From assembly GCA_902601235.1 (NCBI GenBank), contig CACKMG010000002.1, positions 1 through 64,000 of the forward strand: DNA of 64,000 nt, given 5' to 3'. How positions within the stretch are numbered: the stretch's first letter is position 1; each line of letters begins with the position of its first letter. Below the pieces are notes generated by a model, which was not told where the DNA came from, did not search any database, and saw only the letters and a program-made list of their open reading frames with translations. Positions 38,920 to 48,768 of this stretch are shown here, piece by piece. Source of the stretch: an uncultured Pelagibacteraceae bacterium. Its GTDB lineage: Bacteria > Pseudomonadota > Alphaproteobacteria > Pelagibacterales > Pelagibacteraceae. The translations under genes were made by a program, and so were the position numbers.

Positions 38920-38949
38920 AATATATAGTTTTAAAAACAAAGATGTCAA
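38920..38949 (-). promoter_or_regulatory. putative sigma-70 promoter of rbr
   Basis: -35 TTGACA (38944-38949), -10 TATATT (38920-38925), 18-nt spacer. Confidence 0.6.
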
Positions 38950-38987
38950 TAGTTTAGAATAATTATAATATATTATTTAAACTATTG
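38947..38987. promoter_or_regulatory. long dyad CAATAGTTTA-N21-TAAACTATTG with internal Irr/ICE-like sequence, overlapping rbr -35
   Basis: Perfect 10-bp arms plus inner AATAAT/ATTATT; contains TTTAGAATAATTATAAT (38953-38969). Confidence 0.6.
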
Positions 38988-38998
38988 AAATTATTATA

Positions 38999-39427
38999 TT
39001 ATTTTTGATTTTGATTATCAGTTGCAACTTTCACCAAAACTTCAACTGAATTTATTTTTTTTCCTGAGATATTTTTTTTAATCTTAGGTGTTTCTATAAT
39101 TCCATCGTCACAATCAATTAATTCATTTGTGTCTTCATCAAAAAAATGATGGTGATTTGTGGTGTTGGTATCAAAATAACTTTTATCACTATTAATGGAA
39201 ATTTCTTTTAAGTAACCCTTTTTTTTGAATGCATGAACAGTGTTGTAAACTGTTGCTAAAGATATCCTTTCGTTCAACACTTTAGAAATATTTTTCGCTA
39301 AATCATTAATTGTAAAGTGAAAAGTATTATCCCTATTAAACAATACCTCACAGATTTTTAACCTTTGTTTTGTAGGTCTTAATCCTGAAGAACGTAATTT
39401 GTCAGTAAATTCAGCGTTTTTAAGCAT
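38999..39427 (-). CDS. irr: Fur-family iron response regulator Irr
   Basis: ORF 142 aa; LRSSGLRPTKQRLKICEVLF, LATVYNTVHAFKKKGYLKE, TNHHHFFDEDTNELIDCDD. Confidence 0.88.
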   Translation of the reverse strand: MLKNAEFTDKLRSSGLRPTKQRLKICEVLFNRDNTFHFTINDLAKNISKVLNERISLATVYNTVHAFKKKGYLKEISINSDKSYFDTNTTNHHHFFDEDTNELIDCDDGIIETPKIKKNISGKKINSVEVLVKVATDNQNQK

Positions 39428-39431
39428 AGTT

Positions 39432-39450
39432 GTTTATAATAATTCTAAAC
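39432..39450. promoter_or_regulatory. Irr/ICE-like operator GTTTATAATAATTCTAAAC in front of irr
   Basis: Near-perfect 9+1+9 dyad, one mismatched pair, resembling published alphaproteobacterial Irr box TTTAGAA-N3-TTCTAAA. Confidence 0.6.
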
Positions 39451-39501
39451 TTTATGTATATTATAATTCTGCAAAATCAAGTATTAAGATGTTCAAATCT
39501 T

Positions 39502-40002
39502 ATGAAAAAAAACTCCTACTCATATGATGAGCTAATAAGTTGTGGAAATGGTGGACTTTTTGGACCTGGAAATGCCAAATTACCACTTCCACCAATGCTA
39601 ATGTTTGATAGAATTACAGAGATTAATGATAATAATGGAGCTTTTAAAAAGGGATCACTTAAAGCTGAACTAGACATTAAAAAAGATATGTGGTTTTTTG
39701 ATTGTCATTTTAAGGAAGACCCTGTAATGCCTGGTTGTCTTGGTCTTGATGCGATGTGGCAGCTGGTAGGCTTTTATTTGGGTTGGATTGGAAATCCTGG
39801 AAAAGGAAGAGCTTTAGGAGTTGGAACAGTAAAATTTACAGGTGAAGTTTTGCAAGATGTAAAATTAGTTAAATATGAAATTGATATGAAAAAAATAATG
39901 TCTCCAGGAGGGACGACTGTGGGACTTGCCAATGGAGTTGTTTCGGCAGATGGTAAAAAGATTTATTCTGCAGAAAGTTTAAAGGTTGGATTGTTTAAAT
40001 AA
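39502..40002 (+). CDS. fabA: 3-hydroxydecanoyl-ACP dehydratase/isomerase
   Basis: Track ORF starts 39430; [38 protein letters not shown] start preferred; [30 protein letters not shown]. Confidence 0.95.
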   Translation: MKKNSYSYDELISCGNGGLFGPGNAKLPLPPMLMFDRITEINDNNGAFKKGSLKAELDIKKDMWFFDCHFKEDPVMPGCLGLDAMWQLVGFYLGWIGNPGKGRALGVGTVKFTGEVLQDVKLVKYEIDMKKIMSPGGTTVGLANGVVSADGKKIYSAESLKVGLFK

Positions 40003-41213
40003 TGAGAAGAGTTGTAATAACAGGTCTTGGGATTGTTTCATGCTTAGGTAATAATCAAGAAGAAGTCTATCAGTCATTAAAAAATTCTAAATCAGGAATT
40101 TCTTACTCTGAAGAATACAAAGAGCATAACCTTAAAAGTCATGTTCACGGAAAACCAAAAATTAAATTAGAAGACCATATCGATAGAAAAACAATAAGAT
40201 TTATGGGTTCAGGATCAGCCTATAATTACATTGCAATGAAAGAAGCAATTAAAGATTCTGGGTTGGAAGAAAATGAAGTTAGCAACTTCAAAACTGGAAT
40301 TGTAATGGGTTCTGGAGGTCCTTCTATAGAAAATGTAATTTTAGCAGCGGATAAAACAAGAGCAAAAACTCCAAAATTAATGGGTCCTTTTATCGTTCCA
40401 AGAACAATGGCAAGTACAGCCTCTGCAACTCTCGCTGTGCCTTTTAAAATAAAAGGAACAAATTATACAATGAGTTCTGCCTGTGCTACTAGTGGACACT
40501 GCATCGGCAATTCTATGGAATTAATTCAAATGGGTAAACAGGATGTTATATTTGCAGGAGGTAGTGAAGAAATTCATTGGGCAATGACTGCAATGTTTGA
40601 TGCGATGACTGCTTTATCATCAAAATATAATGATCAGCCAGAAACAGCATCAAGAGCATATGATAAATCAAGAGATGGATTTGTAATTGCAGGTGGTGGT
40701 GGTGTCTTAGTACTTGAAGAATATGAACATGCTAAAGCTAGAGGAGCTAAAATATACGCAGAATTAACAGGATACGGTGCAACTTCAGATGGATATGATA
40801 TGGTTGCACCATCAGGCGAAGGAGCTGTTAGATGCATGAAAATGGCAATGGCTACAGCTAAAAATAAAATTGATTATATAAATACTCATGGAACTTCTAC
40901 ACCGGTTGGAGATATTACAGAACTAAATGCAGTAAAAAATACTTTTGGAGATAATATTCCAAAAATTAGTTCAACAAAATCTTTATCGGGTCATCCTTTA
41001 GGTGCTGCATCTGTCCATGAGGCTATTTATTGCTTGATAATGATGAAAAATAATTTCATCACTGGATCGGCTAACATTTCAGAAATGGATGAAGAAGCTA
41101 AAAAATTTCCAATAATATCTAAGACAGAAACTGGAGCAACTTTAAATACAGTTATGTCTAATAGTTTTGGTTTTGGTGGAACCAATGCCGCTTTAATTTT
41201 TGAAAAGGTTTAA
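40002..41213 (+). CDS. fabB: beta-ketoacyl-ACP synthase I
   Basis: ORF 403 aa; [56 protein letters not shown]. Confidence 0.96.
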   Translation: MRRVVITGLGIVSCLGNNQEEVYQSLKNSKSGISYSEEYKEHNLKSHVHGKPKIKLEDHIDRKTIRFMGSGSAYNYIAMKEAIKDSGLEENEVSNFKTGIVMGSGGPSIENVILAADKTRAKTPKLMGPFIVPRTMASTASATLAVPFKIKGTNYTMSSACATSGHCIGNSMELIQMGKQDVIFAGGSEEIHWAMTAMFDAMTALSSKYNDQPETASRAYDKSRDGFVIAGGGGVLVLEEYEHAKARGAKIYAELTGYGATSDGYDMVAPSGEGAVRCMKMAMATAKNKIDYINTHGTSTPVGDITELNAVKNTFGDNIPKISSTKSLSGHPLGAASVHEAIYCLIMMKNNFITGSANISEMDEEAKKFPIISKTETGATLNTVMSNSFGFGGTNAALIFEKV

Positions 41214-41215
41214 TT

Positions 41216-42001
41216 ATGGGTTTAATGAAGGGTAAAAAAGGATTAATTATGGGAGTTGCTAATGAAAGATCTATTGCCTGGGGTATTTCACAAAAATTAG
41301 CTGAAGCAGGGGCTGAATTAGCATTCACATATTTAGGTGACGCTCTTAAGAAAAGAGTTGTACCTTTAGCTGAAAAATTGAACTCAAAGGTGACATTTAG
41401 TTGCGATGTTGAGAAAAAAGAAGAGGTTGTTAAGTTATTTGAGGATATCAAGTCCAAATGGGGAGAAATAGATTTTGTAGTACATGCAGTTGCTTTTTCG
41501 GACAAGTCAGAATTATCAGGAGAATATTTAAACACAACAAGGGAAAACTTTTTAAGAAGTATGTTGATTTCTTGTTTTTCATTCACAGAAGTTGCAAAAG
41601 AAGCATCAAAAGTAATGAAACAAAGTGGAAGTCTTCTTACATTAACTTACGAGTCTACTAAAGCCATTCCAAATTATAATGTAATGGGTGTTTGTAAATC
41701 AGCATTAGAAGCTAGCGTCAAATACTTGGCTAGAGATTTGGGTGCCAAAGGCGTAAGAGTAAATGCAATAAGTGCAGGGCCTATTAAAACATTGGCTGCT
41801 TCTGCAATTGGTGATGCAAAATTCTTATATAAATGGAATGAAGATCATTCGTTCTTGAAGAGAAATGTGGATATCCATGACGTTGGAAATTCAGCTCTTT
41901 ATCTATTGAGCGATCTTGCTAATGGCGTAACAGGTGAAATCCACTATGTAGATGCTGGATATAACAAAGTTGGAATGCCAGATCCTAAAAATATCAACTA
42001 A
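41216..42001 (+). CDS. fabI: enoyl-ACP reductase (NADH)
   Basis: ORF 261 aa; GVANERSIAWGISQKLAEAGAELAFTY, YLARDLGAKGVRVNAISAGPIKTLAASAI. Confidence 0.96.
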   Translation: MGLMKGKKGLIMGVANERSIAWGISQKLAEAGAELAFTYLGDALKKRVVPLAEKLNSKVTFSCDVEKKEEVVKLFEDIKSKWGEIDFVVHAVAFSDKSELSGEYLNTTRENFLRSMLISCFSFTEVAKEASKVMKQSGSLLTLTYESTKAIPNYNVMGVCKSALEASVKYLARDLGAKGVRVNAISAGPIKTLAASAIGDAKFLYKWNEDHSFLKRNVDIHDVGNSALYLLSDLANGVTGEIHYVDAGYNKVGMPDPKNIN

Positions 42002-42015
42002 TATTTATCAAAGTT

Positions 42016-42135
42016 ATGGAAATACTCATATTTTTTATTTGTATAATATTTGTAATTTATTATTTATTTAGACCCACCTCTAAAAAAGAAAAAGACCAAT
42101 TTAATGATAAAAATAATTGGCGAGGTGGATTTTAA
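42016..42135 (+). CDS. candidate 39-aa membrane-anchored small protein MEILIFFICIIFVIYYLFRPTSKKEKDQFNDKNNWRGGF
   Basis: Hand-read ORF with TM helix and charged tail; fills fabI-pnp gap. Confidence 0.5.
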   Translation: MEILIFFICIIFVIYYLFRPTSKKEKDQFNDKNNWRGGF

Positions 42136-42137
42136 TT

Positions 42138-44210
42138 TTATTCAACAGCTTGTTTCATAGAAAGTTTCACTTTACCTCTATCAAAACCGATCACTTTTAC
42201 TTTTACTTCGTCACCTTCTTTTACAACATCAGTCACCTTAACTACTCTTTTATTTGCAAGTTCTGATATATGAACAAGTCCATCTTGTTTTCCTAAAAAA
42301 TTCACAAATGCACCAAACTCCATTATTTTCATTACTTTACCTGAATAAATTTTATTTAATTCAGCCTTTGCAGTGATATCTTTGATCATTTGCATAGCGA
42401 TATTTCTAGACTCTTCATCAGGAGCAGCGACTGTCACAACCCCTTCATCATTTACATCTACTTTTGCACCTGATTTTTCAACTATCTCTCTTATCGTTGC
42501 TCCACCTTTTCCAATCACAGCAGCAATATCTTTTTTATCAACATTAATTTTTTCCATTTTTGGAGTGTGTTTTCCAACATCTGCTCTTGAAGCTGATAAT
42601 GCTTTATTCATTTCACCTAAAATATGAACCCTTCCATCTTTAGCTTGGCTTAAAGCTTGCTCCATGATTTCAAATGTAATACCAGTAATTTTTATATCCA
42701 TTTGAAGTGAAGTAATTCCATTCTTAGTTCCAGCTACTTTAAAGTCCATATCACCTAAGTGGTCCTCATCTCCTAAAATATCTGATAAAACACTAAAATC
42801 ATTACCCTCTTTAATTAATCCCATCGCAATACCTGCTACTGGTTCTTTAATCGGCACACCAGCATCCATTAGTGCTAATGATGTTCCACAAACAGTAGCC
42901 ATTGAAGATGAACCATTTGACTCTGTAATTTCGGAGACAACTCTAAAAGTATAAGGAAAAGCCTCTTTTGATGGTAATGAAGAATGAATAGCTCTCCAAG
43001 CTAATTTACCATGCCCTATTTCTCTTCTACCAGTTCCTATTCTTCCTGTTTCTCCAACCGAAAATGGTGGAAAATTATAATGAAGCATAAATCTTTCTCT
43101 TTGTAGTCCATCTAAACTCTCAATTCTTTGCTCGTCGTCAGATGTACCCAAAGTGGCTGTAACTATTGCCTGAGTTTCTCCTCTAGTAAATAAAGCAGAA
43201 CCATGAGTTCTTGGTAAAATACCAACCTCACAAGAAATAGGTCTTACATCAGATAATCCTCTACCATCAATTCTGTTTTTATTTTTTAGAATATCTGTTC
43301 TCACAATTAATTTTTCTATTTTTTTAAGCTCAGAATTTATATCTAGATCTGTATAATTTTCATCTTCCTCATAAAGTTTTTTGGCTTTATCAGTAATTTC
43401 TGAAATTTGATTTGATCTATCTTGTTTATCCCTTGTTGCAAAAGCTTTTTTAAGATCTTCTGTAAAAGTTTTCTCAAGTTTTTTCTTTACTTCAGATAGA
43501 TCTTTTTTTTCAACATTCCACTCAGGTTTTCTACATTCCTTTGCGAGTTCCTCTATCATTTTGATTACGGGTACAAAACCTTCGTGACCAAATTTGACTG
43601 CATTTAACATTTCTTCTTCAGTTAAACAATCTGCTTCGGACTCAACCATAAGCACAGCTTCTTTTGTACCTGCTACAACTAAATCTAATTTCGATTTTTC
43701 CAAATCTGCCTTAGAAGGATTTAAAACATATTTTCCATTAATAAATCCAACTCTAGAAGCACCGACTGGACCCATAAATGGCATTCCCGATATAGCCAAT
43801 GCTGCAGATGAAGCTATAATTGATAAAATATCTGCTTCGTTTTCTTTATCATAAGAAATTACAGTCGGTAATAACTGAACTTCATTTTTAAATTCATCAG
43901 GAAACAAAGGTCTAATTGGTCTATCAATTAATCTAGAGATTAATGTTTCACTCTCAGTTGGTCTTGCTTCTCTTTTAAAATATCCACCTGGGATTTTTCC
44001 AGCTGCATAGTATTTTTCCTGGTAATTTACAGATAATGGAAAGTAATCCACATCAGGATTTACTTTCTTAGCTCCCACTACTGTTGCTAAAACAACTGTT
44101 TCTCCACATGTTGCGATTATTGAGCCGTCTGCTTGTCTTGCTACTTTGCCTGTTTCTAAACTTATTTTCTTTCCTGCTACTTCAATTTCCTTCTTATATT
44201 CTTTAAACAT
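42138..44210 (-). CDS. pnp: polyribonucleotide nucleotidyltransferase
   Basis: ORF 690 aa; [24 protein letters not shown] domain [12 protein letters not shown]1 domain [28 protein letters not shown]. Confidence 0.97.
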   Translation of the reverse strand: MFKEYKKEIEVAGKKISLETGKVARQADGSIIATCGETVVLATVVGAKKVNPDVDYFPLSVNYQEKYYAAGKIPGGYFKREARPTESETLISRLIDRPIRPLFPDEFKNEVQLLPTVISYDKENEADILSIIASSAALAISGMPFMGPVGASRVGFINGKYVLNPSKADLEKSKLDLVVAGTKEAVLMVESEADCLTEEEMLNAVKFGHEGFVPVIKMIEELAKECRKPEWNVEKKDLSEVKKKLEKTFTEDLKKAFATRDKQDRSNQISEITDKAKKLYEEDENYTDLDINSELKKIEKLIVRTDILKNKNRIDGRGLSDVRPISCEVGILPRTHGSALFTRGETQAIVTATLGTSDDEQRIESLDGLQRERFMLHYNFPPFSVGETGRIGTGRREIGHGKLAWRAIHSSLPSKEAFPYTFRVVSEITESNGSSSMATVCGTSLALMDAGVPIKEPVAGIAMGLIKEGNDFSVLSDILGDEDHLGDMDFKVAGTKNGITSLQMDIKITGITFEIMEQALSQAKDGRVHILGEMNKALSASRADVGKHTPKMEKINVDKKDIAAVIGKGGATIREIVEKSGAKVDVNDEGVVTVAAPDEESRNIAMQMIKDITAKAELNKIYSGKVMKIMEFGAFVNFLGKQDGLVHISELANKRVVKVTDVVKEGDEVKVKVIGFDRGKVKLSMKQAVE

Positions 44211-44267
44211 TTCATTTCCATTTCTTTTCGTTCGTTTCGTCCCATTCCGTTCTATCTGTCTTGATTT

Positions 44268-44516
44268 TTACTTTCTTAAATTCAATTTTGACAGTACATT
44301 TTTGTAAGAGACCATCTTGTTTTTTTTAAGATAGTCTAACAATTTTTTTCTTCTATTTACTGCTTTCAACAATCCAACTGATGAATGTTTGTCCTTTTTG
44401 AATTGTTTTATGTGTTTAGAGAGATACTCGATCTTCTCTGTTAGCAATGCTATCTGTATTTCAGATGACCCTGTATCTTTATCGTGCATTGCCAATTCTT
44501 TTACATTTTTACTCAT
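44268..44516 (-). CDS. rpsO: 30S ribosomal protein S15
   Basis: ORF 82 aa; DTGSSEIQIALLTEKIEYLSKHIKQFKKDKHSSVGLLKAVNRRKKLLDYL. Confidence 0.96.
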   Translation of the reverse strand: MSKNVKELAMHDKDTGSSEIQIALLTEKIEYLSKHIKQFKKDKHSSVGLLKAVNRRKKLLDYLKKNKMVSYKNVLSKLNLRK

Positions 44517-44525
44517 GTGTTTTTC

Positions 44526-44894
44526 CTATTTATTTGTTTGTTTTATTAAATTCTCTATTTTTTCTGCATATTCAAAAGATTCATCTTTTCTAAAAAGTAA
44601 TTTAGGTAAAAATTTTATTATAACTTTTTTAGATAAAATTTTTCTTATCAAAAAAGAATATTCTTTTAATCTGACTATAACTTCATCAGCATTTTTGCCA
44701 CCTAATGGAAGCACATATGCCTTTGCTATTTTTAAATCCTGGCTCATTCTTACTTCTGTAACTGTAATAGTGTTTGTTTCTAAATTAGGAACCTTAGCCT
44801 CATTTCTCAAAAAAATCATACTTAAAGATTGTTTAATCATTTCACCAACTCTAAGTTGACGCTGTGATAAAGATTTTCCAATTCTATCAGCCAT
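44526..44894 (-). CDS. rbfA: ribosome-binding factor A
   Basis: ORF 122 aa; SLSQRQLRVGEMIKQSLSMIF, VTEVRMSQDLKIAKAYVLP. Confidence 0.92.
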   Translation of the reverse strand: MADRIGKSLSQRQLRVGEMIKQSLSMIFLRNEAKVPNLETNTITVTEVRMSQDLKIAKAYVLPLGGKNADEVIVRLKEYSFLIRKILSKKVIIKFLPKLLFRKDESFEYAEKIENLIKQTNK

Positions 44895-47104
44895 TATATT
44901 GATCTTTCTTTTGAGACTTTATTAAATGCTTCAATTGTATCATTCTTTTGAAAATCCATATAATCTTTTACTGTTATTCCACATTCTTGACCATTATTAA
45001 CCTGTTTTACTTGATTTTTTTCCCTAAAAATAGATCCAATTTTTCCAGTAAATATAATCGTTCCATCTCTAATTATCCTTATATTTGAGCTGCTTGAAAT
45101 TTCTCCTTCAATGACTTTAGAGCCAGCAACTTTACCCGCACCCGAAACTTTAAAAATTTCTAAAATCTGAGCAGTACCAGTAATATTTTCTTGAATGTCT
45201 GGAGTAAGTAGTCCAGACATTTTGCTTTTAATATAATCTAAAACTTCATAAATAATATTGTATGTTGAAATTTTAATTTTTTCTTGCTCTGCCAGTTTTT
45301 TTGCCTCCTTGCTTGGCTTCACATTAAAAGCTATCAATACAGCATTCGATGCTTTTGCCAAAGAAACATCAGTTTCTGTTACCATCCCAATATCGGCTAG
45401 AATTATTTTTGGTGATACTTCATCATGTTTAATTTGGCTAATAGCATTTTTTATTGCTTCCGATGATCCGTGTACATCTGATTTTATTATTAAATTAAGT
45501 TCTTCTGAAAATTTATCAGAAAATGCAGATTCTTGAGTAACGAATGATAGTGGATTTTTATTTACTTTACTTTCTTGTACTCTAGTTTCGCTTAGTGTTT
45601 TAACTTCTTTTTCGCTTTCTAACACAACGAAATCATCTCCAGCTCTTGCTGCGCCATTTATTCCCAAAATTTCTACAGGTGTAGAAGGTAGAGCATTTTG
45701 GACATTTTGTCCTTTATCATTTATGATAGCTCTCACTTTACCCCATTTTAAACCACTCACAAAAAAATCACCTTTCTTAAGTGTTCCTGATGTTACAATT
45801 ATGTTAGCTACTGGTCCTCTACCTGTGTCAATTTTTGATTCTAAAACAATTCCAGTTGCTTTTGAATCAAAGTCAGTTTTTAAATCTAAAATTTCAGCTT
45901 GAAGTGATATAGCTTCTATTAACTTATCTAAGTTGAGTTTTGTTTTAGCTGAAATTTCTACCATTAAAGTATCTCCTGATAAATCTTCAGCAATTAATTC
46001 ATGTTCTAACAATTGGTTTTTAATTTTCTTGGGGTCAGCATCAGGTAAATCACATTTATTAATGGCGACTACTATTGGAACATTGGCAGCTTTAGCATGT
46101 TTAATGGACTCAACAGTTTGAGGTTTTACTCCATCATCAGCAGCAACAACAAGAACGACTAAGTCTGTTAATTTTGATCCTCTGGCTCTCATTTCTGTAA
46201 AAGCAGCGTGTCCTGGAGTATCAATAAATGTTAGCTTATTAGAATTTTTTTCAATTTGATACGCACCAATATGTTGGGTGATGCCACCAAATTCTCCTGA
46301 TACAACATTCGCACTTCTCAGCACGTCTAGTACTGATGTTTTTCCGTGATCCACATGACCCATCACAGTAATTATTGGTGCCCTATTTTTTAAATTTTCT
46401 GATCTAGAATCCTTTATTTTTTTAATTATTTCATCAGCTTTTTCTTCTCTGATAGGGTTATGTCCAAACTCCTTAACTAAATATTCAGCAGTATCTGCCG
46501 CAAGTGTTTGATTGATTGTAACTGAAACTCCCATTCCAAATAAATGTTTAATTACGTTACTTGATTGCTCGGCCATTCTATTCGCAAGTTCTCTTACTGT
46601 TATAGCTTCAGGAATATTGATATCTTTTTTTAGAGGTTTTGAGCTTTCCCTATTTTCTAACTTTTGAGCATTCTTAAGCTCTTTTTGTCTTGCTCTCTTT
46701 ACTGACGCCAAACTTCTTTGTCGAGTTTCAATTTCATCACTTAGGGCCCTAGATACTGTTAATTTTAATTCTCTTTTTTTTGATGTTGATTTAGATTTTT
46801 TATCTTTATCCTCGTCAGTTTTTAATCTCTTTGTGGCTCTTTGTTCCGCAAGTTTACGTTTTTCAAAATCACTATGAGCTGAGGATGTCTTAATTCCAAA
46901 ATTAGGATTAAAGCCACTAGTACGTTTAAGGTTTGAAAATGATTTCTTATTGTCCAAATTTTTGTTAAAAAAACCTTTACCTTGTGCTTTTGTTCTTTTA
47001 TCAATAACTACTGTTTTATTTCCTTTTGCTTTTGGTGAGTCAAAATTTTTGAATGATTTCTTGGAACTTCCAGAAATAGTTAATTTTGTTTTTTTGTTTT
47101 CCAT
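44894..47104 (-). CDS. infB: translation initiation factor IF-2
   Basis: ORF 736 aa; RAPIITVMGHVDHGKTSVLDVLR, TFIDTPGHAAFTEMRARG, NKCDLPDADP. Confidence 0.97.
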   Translation of the reverse strand: MENKKTKLTISGSSKKSFKNFDSPKAKGNKTVVIDKRTKAQGKGFFNKNLDNKKSFSNLKRTSGFNPNFGIKTSSAHSDFEKRKLAEQRATKRLKTDEDKDKKSKSTSKKRELKLTVSRALSDEIETRQRSLASVKRARQKELKNAQKLENRESSKPLKKDINIPEAITVRELANRMAEQSSNVIKHLFGMGVSVTINQTLAADTAEYLVKEFGHNPIREEKADEIIKKIKDSRSENLKNRAPIITVMGHVDHGKTSVLDVLRSANVVSGEFGGITQHIGAYQIEKNSNKLTFIDTPGHAAFTEMRARGSKLTDLVVLVVAADDGVKPQTVESIKHAKAANVPIVVAINKCDLPDADPKKIKNQLLEHELIAEDLSGDTLMVEISAKTKLNLDKLIEAISLQAEILDLKTDFDSKATGIVLESKIDTGRGPVANIIVTSGTLKKGDFFVSGLKWGKVRAIINDKGQNVQNALPSTPVEILGINGAARAGDDFVVLESEKEVKTLSETRVQESKVNKNPLSFVTQESAFSDKFSEELNLIIKSDVHGSSEAIKNAISQIKHDEVSPKIILADIGMVTETDVSLAKASNAVLIAFNVKPSKEAKKLAEQEKIKISTYNIIYEVLDYIKSKMSGLLTPDIQENITGTAQILEIFKVSGAGKVAGSKVIEGEISSSSNIRIIRDGTIIFTGKIGSIFREKNQVKQVNNGQECGITVKDYMDFQKNDTIEAFNKVSKERSI

Positions 47105-47114
47105 TTCTCATCCC

Positions 47115-48668
47115 TCAATCTTTATAAACAATATTTCTTGCAGACATTATTAATTCATCTGCTTCATCTTTTGATAATGCAAAATCCTCTAAATAACCTT
47201 GAATTTTTATTTTTTCACCTTTAACAACATCAAAGCTACCAGTTAGTTCATCTGAGGCTAAATCTGCAAAATCTTCTAATTTCAAAATTTTTTGTTCTCC
47301 CAAAGTAACAAGCATACCTGGGGTTAAACCTTTTAAACTAATTAAGTCATCAGATACGCCTAATTCTTTAATTCTTTGTGATATATCCTCTTTATCTTTC
47401 TCGTGAAATTCTTTTGCTCTTTCAATTAATGCTTCAGCAGTTTCTTTTTCAATTCCCTCAATTTTAGTCAAATTTTCAACTGAACTATCTTTAATATCAT
47501 CTATTGTTGAAAACCCTTCTGCAACTAGAAGCTGCCCAAGAGTTTCGTCTAACTCTAAATTTTTGACGAAGTTATCAGTTTTTTCTTTAAATTCTAATTG
47601 CCTTCTTTCAGAGTCCTCTTGGTCAGTCATAATATTGATTTCATAATTAAGTAATTTTGTAGCTAATCTCACATTTTGACCTCGTCTTCCAATTGCTTTA
47701 CTTAAATTTTCCTCTGTAAGTATGACATCAAGTTTTTTTCTTTCCATATCAACATTGACCCTTTGAACTTCAGCAGGTGATAATGCATTAGAAACCAAGA
47801 TTGCTGGATCTTCCGACCAATTAACAATATCAATCTTTTCACCTTGAAGTTCATTCACAACAGCTTGAACTCTTGATCCTCTCATACCAACACAAGCACC
47901 AACTGGGTCTAAAGAAGTATCAACAGCTTTTACACAAATTTTTGCTCTACTTCCTGGATCTCGCGATGAAGATTTTATATCTATTAAACCATCATAAATT
48001 TCAGGAACTTCCTGGAGAAATAACTTTTCCATAAATTTAGGGTGCGCTCTTGAAAGAAATATTTGTTGACCTCTTGGTTCCCTTCTTACGTCATAACAGT
48101 ATGCTTTAATTCTGTCTCCAGCTTTAATATTTTCTCTTGGGATAAGTTCATTCTTTTGAATTATTGCTTCTGTTCTTCCAAGATCAACAATTACATTTCC
48201 AAACTCTAGCCTTTTAACTATTCCACTCAATATTGTATCTTTTTTATCTATAAAATCATTGAACTGTCTTTCGCGCTCTGCTTCTCTTACATTAGAATTT
48301 ATTACTTGTTTAGCTGTTTGAGCGGCAATTCTACCAAAATCAAATGATGGTAATGGTTGTAAAACTTCATCACCAATCTTTTTATCTTTATTAAGTTCAT
48401 TTAAATTAATTGCATCCTCTAATTTAATTTCAGTATTCGCATTTTCAGGATTTTCTGAAATTACTAACTTTCTAAAAATTTCTATATCTCCATTGTCTCT
48501 ATTTATTAACACTTTTATTTCGTTGTCTTGACCAAATTTTGACTTAGCTGCTTTTGCGATACCAGTTTCCATTGAGCTTATTATTAAATCTTTATCGATT
48601 GATTTTTCTAAAGCTACTGCTTCTGCAATTCTTAGTAATTCAAGTTTGTCAGCTCTTTTATTTAACAT
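47115..48668 (-). CDS. nusA: transcription termination/antitermination factor NusA
   Basis: ORF 517 aa; S1 domain, VGACVGMRGSRVQAVVNELQGEKIDIVNWSEDP, KH AIGRRGQNVRLATKLL. Confidence 0.96.
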   Translation of the reverse strand: MLNKRADKLELLRIAEAVALEKSIDKDLIISSMETGIAKAAKSKFGQDNEIKVLINRDNGDIEIFRKLVISENPENANTEIKLEDAINLNELNKDKKIGDEVLQPLPSFDFGRIAAQTAKQVINSNVREAERERQFNDFIDKKDTILSGIVKRLEFGNVIVDLGRTEAIIQKNELIPRENIKAGDRIKAYCYDVRREPRGQQIFLSRAHPKFMEKLFLQEVPEIYDGLIDIKSSSRDPGSRAKICVKAVDTSLDPVGACVGMRGSRVQAVVNELQGEKIDIVNWSEDPAILVSNALSPAEVQRVNVDMERKKLDVILTEENLSKAIGRRGQNVRLATKLLNYEINIMTDQEDSERRQLEFKEKTDNFVKNLELDETLGQLLVAEGFSTIDDIKDSSVENLTKIEGIEKETAEALIERAKEFHEKDKEDISQRIKELGVSDDLISLKGLTPGMLVTLGEQKILKLEDFADLASDELTGSFDVVKGEKIKIQGYLEDFALSKDEADELIMSARNIVYKD

Positions 48669-48683
48669 TTATTTTTTAACTCC

Positions 48684-48708
48684 AAAAAAAAATGGGCTTA
48701 CGCCCATT
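48684..48708 (-). terminator. intrinsic terminator/attenuator between metK and nusA
   Basis: Minus strand AATGGGC-GTAA-GCCCATT followed by TTTTTTT then GGAG (nusA SD). Confidence 0.8.
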
Positions 48709-48768
48709 ATGATAATTCAACAATGTATGCCGTATATATATTAGAGTTTTTTAATTATTCAATATAAA

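Noticed and set aside
39430-39501. Extended fabA N-terminus ([24 protein letters not shown])
   Set aside because: Non-conserved hydrophobic lead-in covering the putative Irr operator; [11 protein letters not shown] at 39502 is the standard start.
40634-41586. Minus-strand ORFs of 67 and 142 aa over fabB/fabI
   Set aside because: Shadow ORFs antisense to clear fabB/fabI coding sequence.
44389-44859. 156-aa plus-strand ORF over rpsO/rbfA
   Set aside because: Antisense to two ribosomal-assembly genes with unmistakable motifs.
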